Below are positions 28,294 through 37,626 of a DNA stretch of 64,000 bases, one piece after another (the first letter of the stretch is position 1; each line of letters opens with the position of its first letter). Both the position numbers and the translations under genes were made by a program. The stretch is from the NCBI GenBank assembly GCA_937136425.1, contig CAKZON010000107.1, forward strand, positions 17,668 to 81,667, in the 5' to 3' direction. Under the pieces are notes generated by a model that worked only from the letters and a program-made list of their open reading frames with translations, ran no database searches and was not told the origin of the DNA. The stretch is from an uncultured Crocinitomix sp. (GTDB lineage: Bacteria; Bacteroidota; Bacteroidia; Flavobacteriales_D; Crocinitomicaceae).

Positions 28294-28521
28294 TTAAACG
28301 GCCTCAACGTGTGCAATTTCAGGAATAACGTTTTTAATTGACTCCTCAATTCCTGCCTTAAGCGTCATAGCGCTCATTGAACAAGTTTCACAAGCGCCGA
28401 GCAAACGAACCTTTACAACCATATCATCTGTCATTTCAACAAACTCTACGTCACCGCCATCCTTTTGTAAAAACGGACGAATAGACTGCAAGGCAATTTC
28501 AATCTTTTCTAAGTCCTCCAT
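28294..28521 (-). CDS. NifU-like (Nfu) Fe-S scaffold/carrier
   Basis: 75-aa protein consisting only of the NifU C-terminal domain: IRPFLQKDGGDVEFVEM, then GACETCSMS with the CxxC (Cys44, Cys47) that holds a 4Fe-4S cluster shared between two subunits. It transfers clusters to apo-proteins. The longest open frame would add 37 residues that overlap mrp; the ATG at 28521 is chosen because it lies one base after the mrp stop and begins exactly at the domain. Tight linkage to mrp implies one mRNA and a common function in Fe-S delivery. Confidence 0.9.
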   Translation of the reverse strand: MEDLEKIEIALQSIRPFLQKDGGDVEFVEMTDDMVVKVRLLGACETCSMSAMTLKAGIEESIKNVIPEIAHVEAV

Positions 28522-28522
28522 A

Positions 28523-29581
28523 TTATTCTTTTTCAACGCTTTGCACAAATTTACGAACAAAATCATCAAAAATACGTGATGACACTGTATTATCTTGAAG
28601 AATTGCTGGACGACCAACATCTCCGGCTTCACGTACGCTTTGAATTAGTGGAATTTGAGCCATTAATGGCACATCCATTTGTTCTGCCAAATTCTTTGCT
28701 CCGTCTTGCCCAAAAATATAGTATTTATTATCTGGCAATTCCTCCGGAGTAAACCAAGCCATATTCTCTACAATGCCTAAAACAGGAACTTTTAATGAGT
28801 CCATTCGGAACATGTTAATTCCTTTACGAGCATCAGCCAAAGCCACCTCTTGCGGTGTACTTACAACAACCACACCTGTTAATGGAACATTTTGAACCAA
28901 AGTCAAGTGTACATCACCAGTTCCTGGAGGTAAATCAACAATCATAAAATCTAAATCTCCCCAATCTGCGTCTTTAAACATTTGATTTAAAGCCTTAGTA
29001 GCCATTGGACCTCTCCAAACAACTGCTTGATCAGGATCAGAAAAGAATCCGATTGATAATAATTTTACTCCGTATGATTCTAATGGTTGAATTAATGTTT
29101 TACCATCTTTTTCAATTCCTTGTGGTCTGCCACCAACAACATCAAACATTGTAGGCACAGATGGTCCGTAAATATCTGCATCAACCAAACCAACTTTATA
29201 ACCTTGTTTAGCTAAACCTGCGGCCAAATTAGATGTAATAGTTGATTTTCCTACTCCACCTTTTCCACTTGCTACAGCAATAACATGTTTTACGTTAGAA
29301 AGAATAGCTCTAACCTCAGGTTCTTTTTCTTTTGGCAATGGAACCAATGAAATATTAGCATCCACATCTTTTCCAAAAGCACGTTCCAACTGAAATTCTA
29401 ATGCCTCAGTCATTCGCTTTTTAGCGTGCATGGCTGGGTTAAAAACCTTTACTTCAAAACTAATCTGATTTCCTTCAACTTTAATGTCTGACACTAAATC
29501 GAGTGTGATAATATCTTTTTTAAGATCGGGCTCAATTACCTTTTTGAGCGCTTCTTTAATCTTGTCAACTGTAATATCCAT
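28523..29581 (-). CDS. Mrp/ApbC-type Fe-S carrier ATPase
   Basis: 352-aa P-loop ATPase. Residues 1-90 are the MIP18-like (DUF59) domain; the deviant Walker A VASGKGGVGKST is at about 103-114, followed by GLVDADIYGPSVPTMF, DFMIVDLPPGTGDVHLT and VVVSTPQEVALADARKG. These proteins bind and transfer Fe-S clusters. The C-terminal CxxC found in many Mrp proteins is absent: the equivalent place reads MAWFTPEELPDNKYYIFG. The open frame from TTG at 29599 is extended; the ATG at 29581 is chosen. A -7 box (TATCTTTG, 29604-29597) lies just upstream. Confidence 0.92.
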   Translation of the reverse strand: MDITVDKIKEALKKVIEPDLKKDIITLDLVSDIKVEGNQISFEVKVFNPAMHAKKRMTEALEFQLERAFGKDVDANISLVPLPKEKEPEVRAILSNVKHVIAVASGKGGVGKSTITSNLAAGLAKQGYKVGLVDADIYGPSVPTMFDVVGGRPQGIEKDGKTLIQPLESYGVKLLSIGFFSDPDQAVVWRGPMATKALNQMFKDADWGDLDFMIVDLPPGTGDVHLTLVQNVPLTGVVVVSTPQEVALADARKGINMFRMDSLKVPVLGIVENMAWFTPEELPDNKYYIFGQDGAKNLAEQMDVPLMAQIPLIQSVREAGDVGRPAILQDNTVSSRIFDDFVRKFVQSVEKE

Positions 29582-29649
29582 TTGAAAATGTTTGTGCAAA
29601 GATAATGGTTATTAAGCTATGAATGGAATAGATATTCTCCTTTTTATGA

Positions 29650-32600
29650 TCATGGAACTATCAATCGACCATGATATCGCTCTCCATCAACGGTATTCGC
29701 GCTAACGGTATAAATCCCCGACTTAAAATCATTCACTCTCAATTGATAATGATCTTCATTTACTTGCTCAAAAAGTATGTTTCGTCCATTGACATCACTT
29801 ACTTGAATTGTTTCAATTTCCAGTGGATATTCAAGCTCGCCCAATACACGAATTTCAGCTTCGACATTAGTTGGATTAGGATAAATAAACAGATTATTAT
29901 CAAAGTTTGCTATCGGCACAATTAATAATTCTGTGTTATTCGTTATAATAAACTCATTATAATCAAATTGAATGGATGCCTTATTCTCGACAATTGAAAA
30001 TGATGGACAGTCTTCTCTCAATCTTACACTGAAACTAACACTTCCACAACTTCCTTCAGGATCACTTGTTGAGTCTGGTAGTTCAATATTATTATTAACC
30101 CAAGTTATAATTCCGTCAACAATTGAGGTAGAAAAAGAATGACCAGATTCTAAAATTTCAATGGTTGACCAATCTAAATAAGGTGAAAGCGTATCTGTTA
30201 TGAGCACCCTTCTTGCAGCATAATTTCCAACATTTTGAAACCGAATTTTATATAAAATTGTATCTCCGCGCTGAACATGACTCGATCCTAAATGATTTTT
30301 AACCAATACTTGTTTATCATTGGGGTCAATAGAACCAACCACCACATCATAAATATTTACTTCGTTATTTTCTACACTACACTCAGTTCCTAGGTAGTTT
30401 ATACTCGCATTTAATGTTACGGCTTCATCCAATGCAGCAAGAGCATCAACAGAGTCAACCAACCTCAGCAAAGTATCTGAAAGACGATCTAAAGAATCAA
30501 TTATATACGTATAAGTTCTATATCCTTCCAGCTCTGTTACTGAATACCAATCCTCTCCTTGCAAATAGGTGTTATCTGAAAACTTCAACTCTAATTCAAT
30601 GGTTGATTCCGCACTAAAAGCACCTTCATTTTCAATTTTCACTAATAAATCATTCGTTAACCCTCTTCGAAATGCAGTTGCACCAACATCAAGTGTTAAA
30701 TCAGGATCCATGCAAGTTGGAATAGTCGCAAAATCGTTTCCGCAATACTCTGTTGTTATTTCCGAATTTACATCTACTTCATAAAACGATTCTACCATTG
30801 GGTATGTTTGCGTCCAATCCGCATCTTCTGCAAGTTGAATATTATAAATATCATCCGTCACATATAATTGATAATATCCGTCATGATTAGTTGATACTTC
30901 AATATCTCCGGGTGTAATGATTAGTTTTTTATTTGGAATACCTAACTCTCCCTCATCTTGCACGTCATTTCCGTTTTCATCATAAAAAATAAAACCGCAA
31001 ATTTTTGCTCCGCAATCTTCATTAATGGTAATTGACTGATTTACTAATTGATCGGTGAGTACCTGCGTTAAGCCTGACGGCCATTTAACAACTAAACTGT
31101 CTATTATTGCTGCATCTGCCAATCCAAAAATGGCTTTTAGTGAGTTTTGCCCTCCTAATGCACTGTTTTGTGCACTTATTTCACGAATTTGCCAAGTATC
31201 AACTCCTAAAATTGATGCTTTTACTTTTATTTTGGCGCCAATACCTGATCGATTAGAATTGCAACCTTCTAAAAGAATACCTATATAATTATTGCACGCA
31301 CCTTTCTCATTAATAAAAAAGTCATTAGTGGTTCCACTATGGTTTGATATATGCAAATCATAGTCACCATCATTGTCATAATCTGCCCAAGCGGTACCGT
31401 AAGAATTTGACTCTTCTTCTGTTATTGCATTTGTAACTTTAGTAAAGCTTCCATCTCCATTATTAGTGAATAAGAAATTTTTATTTGCTTGATCATTGGC
31501 TACTAACAAGTCAACATCTCCATCATTGTCATAATCCATCCAAGATGCACCGTGAGAATTGCCAAAATTGGAAATGATTACTCCCGTAGTTATTTTCGTA
31601 AAAGTTCCATCTCCATTGTTTTCATAAAAGAAGTTAGGTTCAACCATTCGCGAATTTGTAACGAGTAAATCTAGATCCAAATCGTTATCGTAGTCACCCC
31701 AAGTTCCACCAATTGAATGCCCCCCATCATTCACTATGTCTCCAGTTTCAACAGCGACAAATACTCCTCCATCATTTCTATATAAGTTATTGTTCTCTCC
31801 GTTAGTGTTGGCAATAAACAAATCTTGATCGCCATCATTATCATAATCCGCCCAACTTGCTCCCACAGCGGAACTTGCTGTTTGACAAATAACACTTGAT
31901 GCTACTTCTTCAAAACTACCGTCGCCATTATTATGAAAAAGGAAATTAAAATTTGTTGGGTGAATGTCTGATACAACCAAATCTAGATGCCCATCATTAT
32001 CATAATCTGCCCAGCTTGAAGAATGTGAATAAACTCCCAAATCAACAACTGGATCTTCAGTCAATGAAATGAAGGTACCATCCCCTTGATTTTGATACAA
32101 TTTATTTTTTGAATACGTATTATTCGCAACAAATAAATCTAAGTCGCCATCATTGTCATAATCTCCCCAGGTAGATGAAACAGATTCACCCAAATCATTT
32201 GCAATATCTCCTGAATAAATGCGAGAAAGTGTTCCATCTCCATTATTATGATATAGTGCACTTGGTTCTGCGGCATTTTTATTTGGCACAAAAATATCCT
32301 CAAATCCATCATTGTCATAATCTCCCCACGAAGCACTCCAATTATCACCAGAATAAACATGAAGCCCTGCGGTATTATCTTTTATAAATAAACTATTAGG
32401 ATCATAATCTAAAAAGATGGTAGGCAAATCAGTTGCACAGGCATTTTTACCATTGATTTGAAATTGAATGTAATCTCCTTGCAGAAACTCGGCGCCTAAT
32501 AAAGTGGTAGTTTTTAGTGCATATCTATTATTTGACAAATCCAAAACACCTGGAATACCATCTGCTGAAAAACTTGGATCGTAGATATTAATGTCATAAA

Positions 32601-35600
32601 AATAAATAGAATCAGTTAAGGATGGATCTGGTATGGAAGTATAAGAATTATCCATGTTGTATTTGAAATAACTACTATCCGCTTCAACCGCAATTTTATC
32701 AACACTTGGTACCACAGCTGTAATTGACATATCGTACATATTGGCAATTTTAACACTTGATATTTCCAAGGCAACCTCCACTAGCGGACTACAAGGATCA
32801 TCCATCAAAGGCTCAGAATATAGTCTCACTTGAAAAGCACTTGGTTTGGGTTCTACATAAAGAACCATATCAGAGATATTACATTCAAAACTTGCAAAAT
32901 CATCAGGATAACCAACACATTCATACCCCGCATAAACATCAAAAAGAAGTGTATCACAATTTGTTATTGTTCCTTGAACTGAAAGATTTTTTGTGCTACC
33001 ATCATTAATAGTACCAACCAAAAACAAATCAGAGGTCATTGGTAATGTTTCTCCAGTTGCATCATTGGTAACTGAATTAATTGTTAAGTTTTCAGGAGCG
33101 TCAATATGTACCCAAGTGTAAGCAGCATCTGAAGAGGAAGTGTTTTGAACTTTCAAATCCCATTCCACCTCTCGCGTATTTGCATCCACCCAAGGGTTTG
33201 ATGAGGTTAACTCTAAATTTGATGGAATGTACCTTACTTGATCATTTCCACCTCCAATATAACCTGTTTCACCTGACCCCAAGTTGGCAGATTTTTGATA
33301 ATTAAAAAACCATTCAACAGGTTCGTAAACACCTTGAGGCACATCACAGTTTGGCGCTAGTTCTATTCGCAATAGTCCGTTAAAGCCATCATCTCCAAAT
33401 GCAAAACCTCCGTCAGAGTAGTATTGTTCCAAATTGTAATAAAGCGTGTCGCCAATAACTAAATCAGGCACAATTGATGTCAAAGTTTGAGTAGATGTAG
33501 AATTTGTTTTGCGTGTTCTAACCTGTCGAAAAAAGGTATTTACCAATGCATAATTATCTGGTATTACAACTTTCGCCTCTTTAATATATCCCCAATGACG
33601 ATACTCATTTGGAAATAAATTGCCGCCAGCATAATTACTACAACAATCGCCAATACTAAGCCCTATGCTTTGCGTAATGTTTTTAGAACAAGAACGAATC
33701 GTATTGTTAGTTCCGTTGTCATTTCGCCATGAATACCCAATCAATGTTGTTCTAGCAAAATGCTGATCGCACTGTAATTTTTCATCTCCACCGGGATCAG
33801 CAACGCCACTTATATAAAAATCATTTTCCCAAAGCGTTTCTTTAATCAATCCAGCAATTGAGCTAACGACTTCATAATTACTTATAACCTTTAAAGAATC
33901 GCCATTACTATAGCTATATCCAACTAAATCAGGATTTAAGTCTGACAGTGATAATATGGATAAATTAACCTCAAATTCCTGTTCGCTACCAGAAATTGTT
34001 GAAATAGCAGGTAAACCATCCACCACATAGGATAGCTCTGTGCTAGCGTCATAAACCTCTACACGAACAGAAATTAAACTGAGATTTGCCCCATAATTAT
34101 TTGTAGTGATTAACTTTCCGTAGCTCCAAGAATCTCCATCACTAGAAATTTCACCAACAGCCCTAGTCTGAACAGTATCACCAACCATTGCACGATTTGA
34201 TTTAACCAAAGCCATATTCAATTCACCAATGTCATCAGGCAATCCATCCAAATCAGCATCTGGTAAACCAAAATTAATTCTGGCTGCATCATAACTTAAA
34301 AAGTGTAATCCTTCACAACTCAAAATTGGACAATGCAAGTAAGTTGTTACCTCTTCATCACAAACTAACGGAACCAAACAACTGCCTTCACAGGTATTAT
34401 CTGGATTATAAAACACGTCCATTTTAATGGTTTTCCATCCGGGTGAACCGCAACTACCTGAGAGCGTCAAAATAATTTCGCTTTTTGGAACTGTAAAAGG
34501 AATAGGAACAGGAAACTTTGCACTAACCAAATTCGTTGGTGCATCATATACAACAGATGTTGGCACCCACTCAACTCCATTACTTTGAAAAACAAGACTT
34601 TGAAATGTCAAGTTTTCATCCAAAGTAAACTCTACCACATACTCTGAATTTTCATTTTCAGGCAAAGAATTAGAGAAAGAGGAAACGATAAAAGTATAAT
34701 CCTCTTGTTCACCATCATAAATGTCTGTAGGTGTTTCAGTAAAAAAACTCATTAATTGAGAATTTACTCCTTGTCCTAACAGGCTTTTATTATATGTTGT
34801 TAATGCACAAACATCTGCATATTCAATCTCGGCCTTCCATCCCTTTACCTTTTGATCTTCGCAGACTTGAATGCAGCACGAATACATGTCCCATTTAACA
34901 AAAACGGTGTCGGCAGGTGAAATATCTGGTAAGTTTAAGAGGACACGCCCAATTGGTGCCCCCCCTAAACATTCATACGCACCGTCCCCCAACGTAGTAT
35001 ATGCTTCAAATGGTGTTAAAATTTCCCATGCTGCTCCAGCTCCAACTTTAACTCTAATAGACTCTTCATCAAAACGACTAAAAATACTGACATCATAATC
35101 AGACCCAAGTGATTTAAACAAATCGAGAACAACATCACTTGCATTGCCTGACCCCGTATTAACAATTTGCAATTCTTGCACACTTGCGGCACCTGAGCCA
35201 AAACAACTATTTAAATCCTCTACTGCAATCAATTTAAGATTTGGACTTTGAAAATCTACCGAAACATGTGCGTAGTTATTAGCAGAGTAATTATAAGTTT
35301 CCTCACAACCCCAAAATGCCCGAATAGTTGATGAAGAAGTAATATCTGAACAGCTATAAACTGCAATAGTTTCTTCTATTATGATTGATTCATTATTGTC
35401 TAAATAATTATCCCCGTTTCCAATTGAATTAAAATCTGAACCTGAAAGAATAATCGTATCTCCAACCACTGTACCAATATCAACAGAAACTAAAGAAGCG
35501 CCCATTGAAAAAACATCCGTTATATATACTAAATCAGTTTTTCCAAAACCAGCATTTACAATTTTGAAACTACGCGTTGTCGTGTCTCCACTCAAAACTG

Positions 35601-36093
35601 TTTGAGAAGTAGGGCTTAAATCCAATACATTAAGTGAGGGGTACAAAATATTATAGCTTGAAGATAGATCAGACTCCATCCCATCATCATGAACAACAAC
35701 AATATTATTTCTAAAAATGCCGCCACTTTCTTGGAAAGCGACGGCATCCATTTTTGCAAAGAATCTGATTTGAAATCTAACACTATCACCAATTGGAATA
35801 TCAGATGATATAAATTGCAATTCAGAACTTAAATCAACATCATAAGCAACTAAGCCATGATCTGTAACCTCAATTAAACTGCCATCCTCATAAATAATAC
35901 CTGTTGGGAGTTGAATTTCGTAAGTAGGGTTACTTAACACACTTCCAGTATTATTGATTATGCTCAGTTCAAAAGGCACACTTGATTGACAAACCTCAAG
36001 CTCTTCTGAAATAACATAGTTAAAATTAATATCCTGAGATTTAGCCTTTAAGGAAATAAAAATTAGGATAATAACATATATGATTCTTTTCAT
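29650..36093 (-). CDS. 2147-aa secreted FG-GAP/UnbV protein with type A T9SS signal
   Basis: Giant exported protein. After a signal peptide (LKAKSQ) about 1200 residues of beta-rich, DUF11-like surface domains follow. At about 1250-1590 there are seven FG-GAP/VCBS-type repeats (W-x-DYDNDGDxDLxxxN), whose Asp/Asn loops bind calcium in integrin-like propellers. At about 1600-1690 is an ASPIC/UnbV domain, as in CRTAC1-like proteins, then a short SdrD/carboxypeptidase-like module (GFIFYDENGNDVQDEGE). A DUF11/DUF7619-type domain (SIDPNDKQV ... GDTILYKIRFQNVGNYAAR) follows at about 1920-2060. The tail LFIYPNPTNVEAEIRV is a T9SS type A signal. A surface adhesin role is the likely inference. It lies 69 bases upstream of mrp on the same strand. 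Confidence 0.9.
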   Translation of the reverse strand: MKRIIYVIILIFISLKAKSQDINFNYVISEELEVCQSSVPFELSIINNTGSVLSNPTYEIQLPTGIIYEDGSLIEVTDHGLVAYDVDLSSELQFISSDIPIGDSVRFQIRFFAKMDAVAFQESGGIFRNNIVVVHDDGMESDLSSSYNILYPSLNVLDLSPTSQTVLSGDTTTRSFKIVNAGFGKTDLVYITDVFSMGASLVSVDIGTVVGDTIILSGSDFNSIGNGDNYLDNNESIIIEETIAVYSCSDITSSSTIRAFWGCEETYNYSANNYAHVSVDFQSPNLKLIAVEDLNSCFGSGAASVQELQIVNTGSGNASDVVLDLFKSLGSDYDVSIFSRFDEESIRVKVGAGAAWEILTPFEAYTTLGDGAYECLGGAPIGRVLLNLPDISPADTVFVKWDMYSCCIQVCEDQKVKGWKAEIEYADVCALTTYNKSLLGQGVNSQLMSFFTETPTDIYDGEQEDYTFIVSSFSNSLPENENSEYVVEFTLDENLTFQSLVFQSNGVEWVPTSVVYDAPTNLVSAKFPVPIPFTVPKSEIILTLSGSCGSPGWKTIKMDVFYNPDNTCEGSCLVPLVCDEEVTTYLHCPILSCEGLHFLSYDAARINFGLPDADLDGLPDDIGELNMALVKSNRAMVGDTVQTRAVGEISSDGDSWSYGKLITTNNYGANLSLISVRVEVYDASTELSYVVDGLPAISTISGSEQEFEVNLSILSLSDLNPDLVGYSYSNGDSLKVISNYEVVSSIAGLIKETLWENDFYISGVADPGGDEKLQCDQHFARTTLIGYSWRNDNGTNNTIRSCSKNITQSIGLSIGDCCSNYAGGNLFPNEYRHWGYIKEAKVVIPDNYALVNTFFRQVRTRKTNSTSTQTLTSIVPDLVIGDTLYYNLEQYYSDGGFAFGDDGFNGLLRIELAPNCDVPQGVYEPVEWFFNYQKSANLGSGETGYIGGGNDQVRYIPSNLELTSSNPWVDANTREVEWDLKVQNTSSSDAAYTWVHIDAPENLTINSVTNDATGETLPMTSDLFLVGTINDGSTKNLSVQGTITNCDTLLFDVYAGYECVGYPDDFASFECNISDMVLYVEPKPSAFQVRLYSEPLMDDPCSPLVEVALEISSVKIANMYDMSITAVVPSVDKIAVEADSSYFKYNMDNSYTSIPDPSLTDSIYFYDINIYDPSFSADGIPGVLDLSNNRYALKTTTLLGAEFLQGDYIQFQINGKNACATDLPTIFLDYDPNSLFIKDNTAGLHVYSGDNWSASWGDYDNDGFEDIFVPNKNAAEPSALYHNNGDGTLSRIYSGDIANDLGESVSSTWGDYDNDGDLDLFVANNTYSKNKLYQNQGDGTFISLTEDPVVDLGVYSHSSSWADYDNDGHLDLVVSDIHPTNFNFLFHNNGDGSFEEVASSVICQTASSAVGASWADYDNDGDQDLFIANTNGENNNLYRNDGGVFVAVETGDIVNDGGHSIGGTWGDYDNDLDLDLLVTNSRMVEPNFFYENNGDGTFTKITTGVIISNFGNSHGASWMDYDNDGDVDLLVANDQANKNFLFTNNGDGSFTKVTNAITEEESNSYGTAWADYDNDGDYDLHISNHSGTTNDFFINEKGACNNYIGILLEGCNSNRSGIGAKIKVKASILGVDTWQIREISAQNSALGGQNSLKAIFGLADAAIIDSLVVKWPSGLTQVLTDQLVNQSITINEDCGAKICGFIFYDENGNDVQDEGELGIPNKKLIITPGDIEVSTNHDGYYQLYVTDDIYNIQLAEDADWTQTYPMVESFYEVDVNSEITTEYCGNDFATIPTCMDPDLTLDVGATAFRRGLTNDLLVKIENEGAFSAESTIELELKFSDNTYLQGEDWYSVTELEGYRTYTYIIDSLDRLSDTLLRLVDSVDALAALDEAVTLNASINYLGTECSVENNEVNIYDVVVGSIDPNDKQVLVKNHLGSSHVQRGDTILYKIRFQNVGNYAARRVLITDTLSPYLDWSTIEILESGHSFSTSIVDGIITWVNNNIELPDSTSDPEGSCGSVSFSVRLREDCPSFSIVENKASIQFDYNEFIITNNTELLIVPIANFDNNLFIYPNPTNVEAEIRVLGELEYPLEIETIQVSDVNGRNILFEQVNEDHYQLRVNDFKSGIYTVSANTVDGERYHGRLIVP

Positions 36094-36260
36094 GGGAACA
36101 GTTTTTTCCTTTTAAAGAAAAATCTATTCCAAAAACCATAAACAACTAAAAAACAGTATCTTAAAATAAAAAAAGAAACTTATCTCATCCCAAATTGGGA
36201 AAAAACAGATTCAATTTGAATAGTTTTTAATGAGAAATGTAGAAAACCGACGAGTTTAAT

Positions 36261-36620
36261 CTAGAAATATAATATGCTTGTACATATCAACAAAATAACT
36301 CCATTCGAAAAAACATAAAACCCCACCACGGTGCGATCCCATAAATCTATTTCATGAAGATTTTTTTCTTGCTCAGCAACGCCAGAATAATGTAATAAGT
36401 CTTGCTTTGAATCCTCATTTAATTTTCTGAAGACAGAAGGCAAAGCCATTACAGTTAATGCATGAATAACCAAAAACCATGGTAAATACATAAAAAACAG
36501 ACCCGGAAATTTTAGGTAAGTAATTCCACAGAACAGTGCACAGCATGTTTCCATAATGATCACTGTTCTCATTAGAATTTGACTATTTAAACCTTCAAAT
36601 ATCCCTGTATCGTTACTCAC
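36261..36620 (-). CDS. small membrane protein (119 aa)
   Basis: Integral membrane protein with about three hydrophobic helices (residues 16-36, 40-60, 96-117) and a charged cytoplasmic loop (FRKLNEDSKQDLLHYSGVAEQEKN). I do not recognise the family. It starts nine bases after the stop of the enoyl-CoA hydratase gene, so it is probably its operon partner. Confidence 0.7.
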   Translation of the reverse strand: MSNDTGIFEGLNSQILMRTVIIMETCCALFCGITYLKFPGLFFMYLPWFLVIHALTVMALPSVFRKLNEDSKQDLLHYSGVAEQEKNLHEIDLWDRTVVGFYVFSNGVILLICTSILYF

Positions 36621-36629
36621 GGCGTTGCG

Positions 36630-37400
36630 CTATTTCTTTTTAAAAGAGTTAATCGCATTGATTGTAAAATCAGACAAAACCAATTCTCCACTCATTGCTG
36701 CACGAACTTTTAAAAGGTTATCCCAAGTTTCAGTGCCTTCCCAGAAAATTTTCTTTAACATGCGCATAGAATCAGGGTTTGAATTCGCTAATTTATTGGC
36801 TAAAACATCCACGGCTTCATCCATTTCTTCAGCAGAAGCGTATACATCAGCATACAACCCTTTTTCGCGCGCCCATTCAGCACTTTGCCATTCAGTTGCA
36901 TTAATAGTTAGCTGCGACATTGCAGACATACCTATTTTACGCTCTACTGCAGGGCCAACTACAAAAGGACCTATTCCCACTGCTAATTCAGACAATTTAA
37001 CTGCTGCGTGTTTTGTTGCTAAACAATAATCAACTGCAGATGCAACGCCAACACCACCTCCAACTGCTTTACCTTGCACACGACCAATGATTAATTTTGG
37101 ACATTTACGACAAGCATTTATTACACTTGCAAAACCAGAAAAGAAAACCTTTCCTGTGTCCAAATCTTTAATTGAAATTAACTCATCAAAACTTGCACCA
37201 GCGCAAAAAGCTCTTTCTCCTGCTGATTTAAGAATGATCACTTTCACATCTTTTTGTGCGCCAACATCTGTAATTGTTTTTGCTAAAAGATTTAATATTT
37301 TACCCGGCAATGAATTACTTAATGGATGCCCAAATTCAATTGTTGCAATTCCATTTTCATTAACCTCTGATTTTACGTGTCCTTGATTTATTGCGCTCAT
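36630..37400 (-). CDS. enoyl-CoA hydratase/isomerase family protein
   Basis: Crotonase-fold enzyme of 256 aa. The oxyanion-hole segments are visible: AFCAGASFDEL around residue 70 and GKAVGGGVGVASAVDYCLA around 110-130. These enzymes act on CoA thioesters (hydration or double-bond isomerisation). The neighbour 226 bases upstream on the same strand is PaaZ, and PaaG/PaaF-type crotonases act in the same phenylacetate pathway, so a role with PaaZ is likely; the exact paralogue cannot be told from the sequence alone. Classic acidic catalytic residues are not obvious in the usual place (SELAVGIGPFVVGP). Confidence 0.85.
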   Translation of the reverse strand: MSAINQGHVKSEVNENGIATIEFGHPLSNSLPGKILNLLAKTITDVGAQKDVKVIILKSAGERAFCAGASFDELISIKDLDTGKVFFSGFASVINACRKCPKLIIGRVQGKAVGGGVGVASAVDYCLATKHAAVKLSELAVGIGPFVVGPAVERKIGMSAMSQLTINATEWQSAEWAREKGLYADVYASAEEMDEAVDVLANKLANSNPDSMRMLKKIFWEGTETWDNLLKVRAAMSGELVLSDFTINAINSFKKK

Positions 37401-37626
37401 TTTATTTTAGATTATAGATGTAAGATTAAAGATCGTTGCACTTAAAGAATGTGTTTTGATCTATTGTTCCTCCATCTTTGTTCTTTTGTCTTTTCTCTAT
37501 TTACTTTTAACCTAATATCGACTTATCCTTTCTCAGAGTGAGATTGTTAGTGAAAAATCACTATGATTTAAGACAACACTGGCTACCTTATTGTTCACTT
37601 TCAATCTTTTGTCTTTCCTCTTTTGT

